DNA from: Platanthera guangdongensis
Lineage: Eukaryota; Streptophyta; Magnoliopsida; Asparagales; Orchidaceae
DNA: 64,000 bases
NCBI GenBank assembly: GCA_039583875.1
Contig: CM077157.1
Span: forward strand, 74,462,346 to 74,526,345
Reading direction: 5' to 3'
Shown: positions 1 to 9,453 of the stretch, piece by piece
Numbering within the stretch: position 1 is the first letter of the stretch
How the letters are laid out: each line of letters begins with the position of its first letter
Program-made: the position numbers and the translations under genes
The notes under the pieces: generated by a model
Databases searched by the model: none
What the model was told of the DNA's origin: nothing
What the model saw: only the letters and a program-made list of their open reading frames with translations

Positions 1-588
1 CCCTTGTAGTACACTTTTGCGCCATGGAAAACTATCCATATAGAAGTCTTCGCGACGGGATTTCCTCCACGGATCCGCTCTCGGTTCTCTAAACGGTGAT
101 CTGATGCTCCGCCGGCAGCCAGAATCCTCCTCCTTCTTCCTCCTCTCTCTAACTCCTTGAAATAGAGTGCTTAAGAGAAAAATGAGGAATTGATCCTCCA
201 TTTCCGACCTTAACAGAGCAGGAACTCATCTGGGCCGTCGGATCTTAATTAAAGAAAACGAACGGCTCAGATCTGTATAGAAATCCTCAAACCTGGGCCG
301 AAGACGGCCGCACACAAGGTCGTGTCCTAGGTCGTGTGCCTCAATACAGGCACGATCGTCGAATGTAGAAAAACGACACAGGCAAATACATGCCCGTGTC
401 TCAACCTGACACGCCCGTATGGGGTCCTCGATACGCCCGTGACTGGAGGCGCGTCACGTATAACTGTCACGCCAACCGTCATGTCTCTTGGGAACACGGG
501 TAGTGACACGGGTAGGCACACGCCCATGTAATGTCACACGCCCGTGTCACGCTGCCGTGTTTCCTACCGTGTCCTTCTCTGGACACAG
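1..588 (-). repeat. Family-X LTR copy a, part left of the Athila insertion
   Basis: Non-coding LTR sequence. It resembles 55640-56300 (same order of a ccatgg-containing block, a pyrimidine-rich block, 'gccgtcggatc' and then an array of CACGCCCGTG-type palindromes from about 300). The array includes ACGATCGTCGA near 352. The LTR resumes at 14200 after the Athila element and ends in gcgttaca at 14318. Strand is inferred from the tRNA primer site next to its partner LTR at 14526. The left end lies outside the window. Short ORFs here are spurious. Confidence 0.75.
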
Positions 589-593
589 CCTGC
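589..593. other. Target-site duplication of the Athila-like element (left copy)
   Basis: cctgc at 589-593 is repeated at 14195-14199, directly flanking the TG...CA termini of the element. The perfect 5-bp match fixes both element ends. Confidence 0.93.
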
Positions 594-1564
594 TGATGGG
601 CCCGCGGACAGACTCTTACTGTGGTTGGTTCGGTGAGTCGATCGTCGCGGGCTTGCTCCGGTAGGCAATTGCACCTATCGCAAGTAGTACTCGATATTCG
701 GGGGAATACCGAGGTCGTATTGTTCTCGGGGTCGTGTTGACTATTCTTACTCCTCCGGGAGGACTATTATTTTACTGAAAGTAAGGTGGATTTTTTTACT
801 TAATAAAAGACGGAAAAGTAAAGGAGCGAAAAAACGATTTAGAAAATATTCGATGAAGGGTTAACGCTCGACATCGAATCGGATTAAGACTAAAACAATT
901 TTTAATAATTTTAGGACTTAGTTTTCAATTTAATAAAAGGCAACTTGGCCGTGGAGGTTCCACAAATGTGAGCGCACTTATCTCTAGGAATATTGCTCAC
1001 CTGAACGTTAAGACTATTCGACCGAACGTTAGTCTGACGAAGGATTCCTCTTAACGCCCGCTTTACGCTAAGAACCCCGCTATTGGGTGGGGAACCCAAT
1101 CGGGTAGAATCACGCTTGTCCTCTTTCGAGGATATGCACGCAACTCTATTTACCCAGGGGTGATCGGTCCATATGCACGGCCTCTCGGCTAGCTAGCATA
1201 TGGACTACGGAAATAGGGCCCACACATCGATATGTGGTCCTACACGTCGTAAACCCGGGGTAAACCTTAAGTCCTTAAATTAAAATGAAAATAAAGAGCT
1301 TCAATTATTAGAAATCATTTTAAATGTCCCAATGCTCTTCGATGCCGAGGCTAATAGCGATTAGCCACACATCGGTATGGGGACGGCTTATAATTTAGTG
1401 AGGCGCGAGTTCGAAATTAAACGCTAATGATTATAAGAATGGGACATAAAAACAAAACAATCATTTAGAAAGCTAAAAAGTTAACTAAAACGAGAACTCA
1501 CGCACACTCCAAATTATAAATTAAATAGAAACTAAGTTACATATAAAAGAAATTTGCATATTTC

Positions 1565-1915
1565 AAATTTGCGAGTCCCACTCAAACGAGTGAGGGCGGT
1601 AAATAAAAGCTGAAAATTGCAAGTCCTACTCAAACGAGTAGGACTGAAATGAAAGCGAGTCCTACTCAAATGAGTAGGAGAAAATAAATGTGATTACTGG
1701 GCGATAAAATCCGGCCATTAAACTCAAGTGAGTAGGCGGAAAAATAAAGAAAAATTACAAATCCTACTCAAACGAGTAGGCGGGAAATAAAGTCCGGCCA
1801 TTAAACTCAAGTGAGTAGGCGGAAAAATAAAGAAAGAAAATTACAAGTCCTACTCGAACGAGTAGGACTGAAAATGAAAACGATGCGCCATTTAACTCTT
1901 AACGAGTAGGCGGAA
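1565..1915. repeat. Array of short CCTACTC...GAGTAGG hairpins in Athila LTR
   Basis: About eight short inverted repeats, with arms like CCTACTC and GAGTAGG around a 3-4 nt loop, spaced about 40-50 bp apart. Several copies are half-eroded. The same array is present at 12305-12650 in the other LTR. Confidence 0.85.
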
Positions 1916-2929
1916 ATAAATGCACATGAACACACACACTCCATATGAATTTTAAGAAGGCAATAAAGCTAACACCTACACTCACACACTCTACATAATT
2001 TGAACAAAGCATTAAAAGAAAGCATTAAACTTTAACACCTACACTCACACACTCTACACAATTTGAATCAAAGCATCAAAACATTATTCTCATACACTCA
2101 CACACACAACATGAAAATTAAGAAGAACAAAAGAAAATTTATGCTCATACACTCACACACACTAATTGAAAGCAAAATGAAAGTTACCTAAAAATTAAAA
2201 CTTTTACTTTTTTCAAGCTTAGGTTTTGCCAAAAACAAATAAAAAGAAGAAATTACAATTTTTAGAAGACAAAAGTTTTTCAAAACAAATTAAAAAACCA
2301 AAGTTTTTGGAAAATTAAAATTTCAACATTTTCATTTCTAGGATTTCATAAAAGTGCTAAAAAAGTTGAAATAAAAAGAGAAAGAAAAAAAAGGGTTTTC
2401 ATCCTAAAATAAAACTAAGTAAAAAAATCAAAAAAAACTTTAGTAACTCTTTTACACATTCATAAGAGTGAAGATGTTGAAGAAATTAAAAGAAGACATG
2501 AAAAAAAGGAAAAACCTAATTCATCATTTCATGAATTTCTAACAAAACCTAACTTGAGAAAAATTAAAGGCATGTAAAGTAAATAAATAACACTCATACA
2601 CACACACACACATTTCATAAATGAAGAACTAAATGAAGAACAAAGATAAAACCAAGGATAAAAAGGAGAAGGAAAGTGGGCACAAGTGTTCATTCCAAAG
2701 CCAAATATGAAGAGAAAATCTAACATTTTATTGATTAAAGGAAACTATTACAAGCTATTACAAGAGCTAAAGCTAAAGCAAAGACAAACATGAAAGAAAA
2801 GAGGGAGAAATCTCCTTACATAGCTTTAGAAATCACGGATGCAGCCCACAAAAAGACACTAAAATGGCCCAAAAAATCTGAACCCTTGGACCTTACAGAA
2901 CTGGGCAATTTATAGGCAAAAAATTCTAA

Positions 2930-3480
2930 GTACACGCCCTAGGTCACGGGTGTGTAGGGGGGGCATGACAGTACTATTCATGAAGGCGGCAGGCGATTGG
3001 ACAGGAAAGTTGACTTCGGGCTGAGTTCGCGGCAGTCACGCCCCAGGTCACGGGCGTGACTCTGGGCGTGTCGGGGAGGTAGAACCGGGCGCGGGTTGCG
3101 CCAAAAGTCTTCGGCAGCATCTTGTCGGGCTAGCTGGAAAGGTCACGCCCCAGGTCACGGGCGTGACGCTGGGCGTGTAAGTTGGTGTCGACACTCGACG
3201 AATGTCGAGCGGAAAGTGTCGAGTCGAAATCGTCGAGCGGAAATTGAGTCACGCCCCAGGTCACGGGCGTGATGCTGGGCGTGACTGTTGGTGTCGACAC
3301 TCGACGATCGTCGAGATGAATTCGTCGAGTGGAGTGAACACGGGCTTGGGTCACGCCCCGTGTCGGGTGACACGGGCGTGTCGCCAGGCGTGTCAAGCTT
3401 GTACTTCAGAAATCGTCCGATTTCATGGAAAATGCAATGTCACGGCCCGGTCACGGGCGTGACCAAAGTGTCACGGGCGT
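2930..3480. repeat. CACGCCCC/GGGCGTG palindrome array in Athila 3' LTR
   Basis: Repeated inverted pairs of the form TCACGCCCC...GGGCGTGA at about 2934, 3037, 3140, 3248, 3352 and 3442. Between 3186 and 3340 it also contains GTGTCGACAC and CGATCGTCGA palindromes. Those two motifs are the array motifs of E4 and of the Sirevirus element, respectively. Confidence 0.85.
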
Positions 3481-3657
3481 GTACTGCCCAATTTTGGCAG
3501 ATTTTGGAAATTTTTCTGCAAAATAAAATAAAGCAAGTTAGTAATAAATTTACAAGAATAGGAGCATTTTATTGAACAAAAATAAGTAAAAACGACGAAA
3601 ATAAATGAAAATGACTAAATTAATGTGCATAAAAATACGCATATTTACAAGTCATCA

Positions 3658-3698
3658 AATACCCCCATACTTAGGCTTTTGCTATTCCAAAGCAAAAG
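3658..3698 (-). other. Polypurine tract and adjacent hairpin of Athila-like element
   Basis: On the minus strand, TAAGTATGGGGGTATT lies directly upstream of the 3' LTR start (TGATGAC), the expected site for plus-strand priming. Next to it is an 8-bp stem (3676-3683 with 3691-3698, loop 3684-3690). A similar pair recurs at 5131-5170. Confidence 0.88.
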
Positions 3699-5130
3699 TT
3701 TGAGGTGAATCTATAAGGAATAAAAAAACTCTAAGTTTTAGCTACCGCTTAATCAATTATAAGAGAGATCGAAGTAAATATACGGGGTGTAAGAGTTAAG
3801 TCCTAAAATTATGTAGATGATTTAAATAGCGCAAAAGTTTTGGCCAAAAGACTTGTTGATGTAATCAAATAGAAGGCAATATTTGTAATGGTTAGATTAA
3901 CGAAAATAGTTTGGAATTATAAGAACTCTAGCTTATACGAGTGCTACTGGAAATAATACAATTTACTAATTATGCTCTCAAAAAGATTTTTGAATTAATT
4001 CTAGAATCGTGTAATTGGCCAAGGGGGTAGTGGGTTTATGAAGAGGGTTTTGATTTTTGAGGCGAGGTAATTTTTTCTCGAACCTCCATTTTTTTTCTTT
4101 TGGATTATTAGGAAAACGAAATCTTATTTTCCTAATATGATTTTTGTTTTTCAACTTCATAAGAATAAAATTAACCCAATGTATATTTATAGGAGTAATG
4201 AATTTTATCCTCTTACTCCATATATAATCTTTTAAAATTATTGGGTGCCTATGTTTACGGAACGAAATCTTATTCCCATTGACATAGGATCTTTTAAGGA
4301 TAAAATTTTTCATGTCAAGTAGGTCATGAAAGGTAAGGTGAGAAAGGAAAACTAGATTTTAATCCTAAAAATTTTTGAGAGCAACCTTAATAATTTGTAC
4401 GTTCCAATGTTTTAGAAAGCTAAAAGTAAGTATAATAGAATTCTATAGTCGTTATTTCCTAACATAATATACGTGCTCCTATCAATGAAAAATTAGAAGT
4501 GGTGCCTAAAACGAGTTCGCTATTTTTAACAAAGCATAAAGAATTCTTTAAAACTTAACCCCGGGTATTTAAATTTTTCAATCAATAATTAACAAACGGG
4601 TAGTGAACAAGCATATAAATAAACTCAGAACAGAATTTTTGGATAGCAGGAAAGTTTAAGGATGGAATAATTGATTTATTTGCTGCAAAACATTTTGTTT
4701 TTTGATTTTTATGGTTTTATCATCATTTTTTTGTTTTTCATTTATTATCTTTTTTTGTATTTTTGTTTTGTTTTACTTAATTTTTTTTTAATTTTTGGAT
4801 TATTATATTTTTTTTGTATTTTTGCTTTAAGAGAATTTTTATTATATGTACAAAAATATGGGAAAAAAAGGTTTGTACAAGAAGGAGAGAGAAAAGAGTA
4901 TGTACAAAAAAAAAATTTACAAAGTGAAACTAAATATAATTTTTTTGTTGCTTTTGAGTTGTTTGGAAAAAAGAAAGAAAGAGAACAAAAAAATTTTTTT
5001 TGGATTTTTCATATAAATTTTTTTTTCATTTTAAGATGTTTTTTAATTTTTTTTTTGTTTTGTTGTTATATATATTTTTTTGTATTTTTGAAATGCAGAA
5101 AAAAAAGAAGTGCAGAAAGTAAAGCACGAA
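3699..5130. other. Non-coding AT-rich region between Athila pol and 3' LTR
   Basis: This is where some Athila relatives carry an env-like ORF. Here there is only AT-rich DNA with long T-runs (4670-5100). ORFs in it are low-complexity (Phe/Leu/Lys strings) and unconvincing. I see no transmembrane protein or splice-acceptor evidence. The stretch 5171-5396 is likewise non-coding. Confidence 0.6.
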
Positions 5131-5170
5131 AATACCCCCATACTTAAGTCCAACATTGTCCCCAATGTTG
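5131..5170 (-). other. Second, internal polypurine-tract-plus-hairpin copy
   Basis: On the minus strand an 8-bp hairpin (5151-5158 with 5163-5170, loop 5159-5162) is followed by TTAAGTATGGGGGTATT, nearly identical to the true polypurine tract at 3658-3672 but about 1.47 kb upstream of the LTR in the sense direction. Confidence 0.75.
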
Positions 5171-5396
5171 TATCGTAAGTATGTGGAACAGAAAGGAAAG
5201 ACAATATATACAAAGAGAAGAAATGGAAGGGGGGTAGAAGCTTCCCTGAAACGCGTAGGAGTAGGTCGATCAGAAACCCTGCGTTTATTAGAAAAAAAAC
5301 AGCAAAGGTAATAAGGAAAGAGCGAAAAAGATAAGCGAGGGGTGTCTCCCAGGAGCGCTTTGTTTATAGTCATGTAGCTTGACTATTTTGGCGGAG

Positions 5397-5962
5397 TTAT
5401 AGATCTAGGAGGGTTATGGTTTCGTAATGCTCGATCACTGGGTCGCCCGCGATGTATAACTTAAGCCGATGACCGTTTACTTTAAACGAACCTCTTTCCG
5501 GGTGGGAGACGAGTACGGTCCCATATGGAAAGACTTCTTCAACTAAGAAGGGACCAGACCATCTAGATTTTAGTTTACCCGGAAAAAGCTTAAGGCGTGA
5601 ATTATAAAGAAGGACAAGATCGCCCGGAGAAAATATTTTTGGGGACTTTAAATTTCGATCGTGATATAACTTAGAACGCTCCTTATAGAATTTATTGCTC
5701 TCGTAAGCGTTCGCACGCCATTCATCGAGCTCGTTTAGTTGCAGTTTTCTATTCTGAGCGGCTAAGTTGGGGTCGAGGTTTAAGAGTTTTAAAGCCCAAA
5801 GAGCGCAATGCTCTAATTCTATGGGTAAATGGCACGCTTTGCCGTAGACTAACCGGAACGGTGTACATCCAATTGCGGTTTTGTATGCCGTCCGATATGC
5901 CCACAACGCATCGTCGAGTTTAACGGACCAATCTTTCCTATTTAGCGAAACGGTTTTTTCTA
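5397..5962 (-). pseudogene. Athila integrase, C-terminal half (cut off by TRIM)
   Basis: This is the continuation of the integrase after the TRIM. It begins in the conserved region just after the catalytic Glu segment and runs through the [18 protein letters not shown] and YGKACHLP blocks to the GPF motif in the C-terminal DNA-binding domain ([18 protein letters not shown]), ending at a stop at 5397. The 170-odd residues are uninterrupted. Removing the TRIM and one TSD copy leaves the reading frame open across the junction, so the TRIM landed in what was then coding sequence here. The upstream part of the integrase is separately frameshifted. Confidence 0.88.
5958..5962. other. Target-site duplication of TRIM (left copy)
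   Basis: ttcta at 5958-5962 is repeated at 6500-6504 on the other side of the TRIM. The match is perfect and the duplication lies inside the integrase codons. Confidence 0.93.
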
Positions 5963-6213
5963 TGTTGAGATGATATTAGCCAGCAGGACACGTGTGTGTG
6001 GGACCGCATGTTTGGGCTTTCCCCATCGCGTTCCAGGTCTGGGTGTTGACCCCGGTGGGCCCCCTTGTGTGGCGGAATATCCCCGCGGTCCTGTGGTTGG
6101 GGTTAGTCCCACATCGCCTGCAGCAGGCGATCCTTTGTGTTCATGTACCCCCGTCCCCCCTTACCATCACCTCGGGGTTTTGGGAAGATGTGCGGTGACG
6201 GGTGGTTTCCACA
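5963..6213 (+). repeat. TRIM 5' LTR (251 bp)
   Basis: TG...CA ends. It contains the GTTAGTCCCACATCG block common in plant LTR promoters, and a 9-bp inverted repeat with 1-nt centre (ATCGCCTGC at 6113-6121, GCAGGCGAT at 6123-6131). Confidence 0.94.
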
Positions 6214-6225
6214 TGGTATCATAGT
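6214..6225 (+). other. TRIM primer-binding site (tRNA-Met type)
   Basis: TGGTATCATAGT abuts the LTR with no spacer and matches the tRNA-Met complement TGGTATCAGAGC at 10 of 12 positions. Confidence 0.88.
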
Positions 6226-6239
6226 CAGGTTGTCCTGCT

Positions 6240-6248
6240 GCGGGGGTG
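6240..6248 (+). other. TRIM polypurine tract
   Basis: GCGGGGGTG lies immediately before the second LTR. It is the only other feature in the 35-bp internal region. Confidence 0.8.
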
Positions 6249-6499
6249 TGTTGACATGATATTAGCCAGCATGACACGTGTGTGTGGGACCGCATGTTTG
6301 GGCTTTCCCCATCGCGTTCCTGGTCTGGGTGTTGACCCCGGTGGGCCCCCTTGTGTGGCGGAATATCCCCGCGGTCCTGTGGTTGGGGTTAGTCCCACAT
6401 CGCCTGCAGCAGGCGATCCTTTGTGTTCATGTACCCCCGTCCCCCCTTACCATCACCTCGGGGTTTTGGGAAGATGTGCGGTGACAGGTGGTTTCCACA
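6249..6499 (+). repeat. TRIM 3' LTR (251 bp)
   Basis: Collinear with 5963-6213 without indels, with four apparent substitutions. It has the same inverted repeat (6399-6417). Confidence 0.94.
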
Positions 6500-6504
6500 T
6501 TCTA

Positions 6505-7375
6505 AAATTCGCTTAATCTCTCGATTTACTACCTCGACTTGGCCACTTGTTTGCGGGTGGTAGGGGGTGCAAGCTTGTGCGTGACTCCGTATTTAGCTAA
6601 CGTCTTAACCATAAGAGCATTACAGAAATGCGTTATCACTAACAATTGCGCGAGGCGTGCCGAAGCGAGAAAATAATTTTTTAAGAAATGTAACGACGAC
6701 TCGTGCATCATTGGTGGGGAGAGCTTGCGCTTCCGCCCACCTTGATACGTAGTCGATCGCCACTAAAATATACATATTTTTGAAAGATGGAGGTAGGGGG
6801 CCAACAAAATCTATGCCCCACAAATCGAAGACTTCGCACTCTAAAAACATATTTTGGGGCATCTCGTCGCGACGAGAGATGTTACCCGACCGCTGACAGC
6901 TATCGCATGCGCGCACAAAATTATGCGCGTCTTTGAAGAGAGTGGGCCAAAAGTAGCCCGCCTCTAGCCCCTTCCGAGAGGTCTGGTTGGCTTGATAATG
7001 CCCCCCGGCTGGACCCTCGTGGCAGTGCTTAAGAATTTGTAAACACTCCACACCCGCAACGCATCTTCGGACCGCTTGGTCCGCGCAGATACGAAAAAGA
7101 AATGGGTCCTCCCAAAAGAAATTTTTCAAGTCAGAAAAGAATTTCTTCTTTTGATGACTTGAAAACTCTTTTGGAAGCACCCGCGCTACTAAGAAATTTG
7201 CAAAATCTGCGAACCAAGGCGAAGATGACGAAGATTTATTAATGGCAAGAAGGCATTCCTCGGGGAATCTGTCATTTATTTCAGATTTGATGAGTGCTTC
7301 CTCACCCGGATTTTCTAAACGGGAGAGGTGGTCTGCCGCTAGATTTTCCGCTCCCCGCTTATCTCGGATCTCCAA
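6505..7375 (-). pseudogene. Athila integrase, N-terminal zinc finger and catalytic core (frameshifted)
   Basis: The segment 6620-7375 gives 251 residues. It starts with the end of RNase H and its linker ([13 protein letters not shown]). The zinc-binding HHCC follows (about H119, H126, C157, C160), then the catalytic core with first Asp in WGIDFVGP (about D189) and second Asp in AIVSD (about D247). The frame is lost at about 6625. The next stretch ([23 protein letters not shown]) is read in another frame and a further shift occurs before the TRIM at 6499. Integrase would insert the element cDNA, but this copy is dead. The order RT-RNase H-integrase is that of Ty3/gypsy. Confidence 0.88.
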
Positions 7376-8583
7376 ATCAAACTCTTGTAGGAGGAGAATC
7401 CATCGAAGAAGGCGGGGCTTCGCATCATTTTAGCTAATAAATATTTAAGCGCGGAGTGATCGGTAAAAACGATAACTTTAGATAGCGTTATATACGAGCG
7501 AAACTTATCGAAAGCGAAAACGGCGGCTAAGAGTTCCTTTTCCGTTGTCGTGTAATTTACTTGTGCGGAAGTGAGCGTCTTGCTAGCGTAATAAATAGGA
7601 TGAAAATATTTTTCTACGCGTTGGCCAAGAACGGCACCTAAGGCAATATCACTAGCGTCGCACAATATTTTGAACGGAAGGGACCAATTAGGGGCCACTA
7701 AAATTGGTGAAGTGATAAGTTTTTGTTTTATTAAATTAAAGGCGGACTCGCATTCGCTACTAAAGATGAAACGTGATTCCTTTTCCAAGAGGTGAGTTAG
7801 CGGCTTTGTTATTTTTGAAAAGTCTTGAATGAAGCGTCGATAAAAGCCCGCATGGCCTAAGAAACTCCTAATAGATTTTACGTTTGTTGGATGCGGAAGT
7901 TTTTCTATAATTTCTATCTTGACCTTATCCACCTCTATCCCCTTATACGAAATCATATGGCCGAGGACCAAACCTCCTCGAACCATAAAGTTGCATTTTT
8001 CCCAATTTAAAACAAGGCTTATGTTCTGGCACCGCTGAAGGACACGATCTAAATTGTGAAGGCAATCGGGAAAAGAGCGTCCGAAAACAGAAAAGTCATC
8101 CATAAAGACTTCCATAATGTCTTCTACTAGCTCGCCAAAGATCGCTAGCATACATCTTTGGAATGTAGCTGGCGCGTTGCAGAGTCCAAATGGCATTCTT
8201 CGATATGCGAAGGTGCCAAACGGGCAAGTAAAAGTTGTTTTCTCTTGATCATCGGGGGAAATGGAGATTTGGAAAAACCCCGATAAACCATCAAGAAAAC
8301 AATAATACGGATGACCGGATAAACGCTCTAAAATCTGGTGCAAAAATGGAAGAGGGAAATGGTCCTTGCGGGTGGCGTCATTAAGTTTTCTATAATCGAT
8401 GCACACTCGCCAACCCGTAACAGTACGAGTTGGGACAAGCTCGTTATGCTCATTCGCCACTACGGTAAGGCCGCCTTTCTTGGGCACGACATGCACGGGA
8501 CTAACCCATGCACTGTCCGAAATAGGGTAGATAATCCCCGCATCTAATAACTTAATGATTTCGGCTTTAACGACGTCTTTCAT
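7339..8583 (-). pseudogene. Athila reverse transcriptase and RNase H
   Basis: 414 residues in one open stretch. The RT fingers/palm have WVSPVHVVPKKGG, CIDYRKLNDATRKDHFPLPF, the first catalytic Asp in FLDGLSG (about residue 98) and the catalytic VFMDD box (about 159-163; Phe/Met in place of Tyr/Val is normal for Athila). RNase H begins near residue 290 (ILCDASDIALGAVLGQR) and continues through YTTTEKELLA and [13 protein letters not shown]. The frame shifts at about 7425, and RNase H continues in the frame starting at 7375. The upstream protease is in the same frame, separated by a TGA at 8692-8694. Confidence 0.9.
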
Positions 8584-8691
8584 GTTTGGGTTAAGACGAC
8601 GCTGCGGCTGAATCGTTTTGCGGCAATTATCGTTAAGGAAAATCTTATGGGTGCAAAAGGAGGGGCTAATCCCCTTTAAGTCAGAGATTTG

Positions 8692-9450
8692 TCACGCAAT
8701 TGCGTGGCGATGTTTAAATAAAACTTCCAATAAATCGGAAGTCTCCGAATCACTCAAGTCCGAAGAAATGATAATGGGAAGCGTATCATCTTTTCCCAAA
8801 AATGCGTATTTGAGTGATGCGGGTAAGGGTTTGAGGTCTAGGATGGGCGGTTCTTCTAGGGAGGTTTTAATGCCTATGTCTTTCTTACAAATTGGTTCGA
8901 AAGGCAAGTCTAAAGAAGTATCCTCATCGCATTTAAAATTTTCGAGCGCATAAATATCGTCGTTTAAAAATACGGACTCGAAAACGGGAGAAGAACGATC
9001 TCCAAAAAAGGTATCTAAAGAGTAGCAGAAATCGTCGCTCGATGACAAATTGTCCATCGAGGGATTAATAGAGAAAGTAACCTGATCATCGCCTACTCGG
9101 AGGAGAAGGCTACCATTACTAACATCTATTAGTGCGCGGGAGGTGGCGAGAAAAGGGCGACCGAGTATTTTTGGTACCTCGGCGTCCTCCACGATATCTA
9201 AGATGACGAAGTCTACCGGGAAGGTAAACTTATCGACTCGGACAAGGACGTCCTCCACTACCCCGATAGGGAACTTAACCGAGCGATCCGCTAATTGGAT
9301 GCACATATTCGTAGGACTAGGAGTACCCAAACCTAAACGCGAAAAGAGCGAGAACGGCATTAGATTAATGCTAGCCCCTAAATCAGCTAAGGCGTACTTT
9401 ACTAATATATCGCCAAAAAGGCACGGGATGGAAAACCGTCCCGGGTCGTT
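8692..9450 (-). pseudogene. Athila aspartic protease region
   Basis: The protease active-site sequence DLGASINLMP lies at about 9355-9384, with the Asp codon at 9382-9384. It is followed by VVEDVLVRVDKFTFPVDFVILDI and the ILGRPFLATSRALIDV flap/C-terminal region typical of plant Ty3 proteases. An acidic linker leads to RT. The frame is open from 9450 to 8695 and is closed upstream by a TAA at 9451-9453 and downstream by a TGA at 8692-8694 where relatives have Trp. The enzyme would cleave the Gag-Pol polyprotein. Confidence 0.87.
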
Positions 9451-9453
9451 TTA

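Larger units (their letters stand above)
594..3657 (-). repeat. Athila-like 3' LTR (3064 bp)
   Basis: Runs from TGATGGGCCC to GTCATCA and aligns along its length with 11326-14194. It contains a CCTACTC/GAGTAGG hairpin array (1565-1915), a CACTCACACA-rich simple-sequence stretch (about 1925-2170 and near 2590) and a CACGCCCC/GGGCGTG palindrome array (2930-3480). Relative to the other LTR it carries about 200 extra bp around 3180-3395. A 62-codon ORF at 911-1099 recurs in both LTRs but has no coding features. Confidence 0.93.
5963..6499 (+). mobile_element. Complete TRIM (terminal-repeat retrotransposon in miniature), 537 bp
   Basis: Two 251-bp LTRs (5963-6213, 6249-6499; TGTTGA...CCACA) differ at only four positions by eye. 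They flank just 35 bp, which holds a tRNA-Met-type primer site directly against the first LTR and a purine tract directly against the second. The perfect TSD ttcta shows it moved as a unit. It has no coding capacity, so it must have been mobilised by another element's enzymes. It lies antisense to the Athila pol it disrupts. Confidence 0.95.

Noticed and set aside
911..1099. 62-codon ORF conserved at 11648-11836
   Set aside because: Conservation follows from LTR identity. No start context or family support.
3699..5130. env-like gene of the Athila element
   Set aside because: No ORF of suitable length or composition on the element strand.
4671..5147. 158-codon ORF (Phe/Leu-rich) on the plus strand
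   Set aside because: Translation of a T-rich tract, antisense to the Athila element and without domain features.
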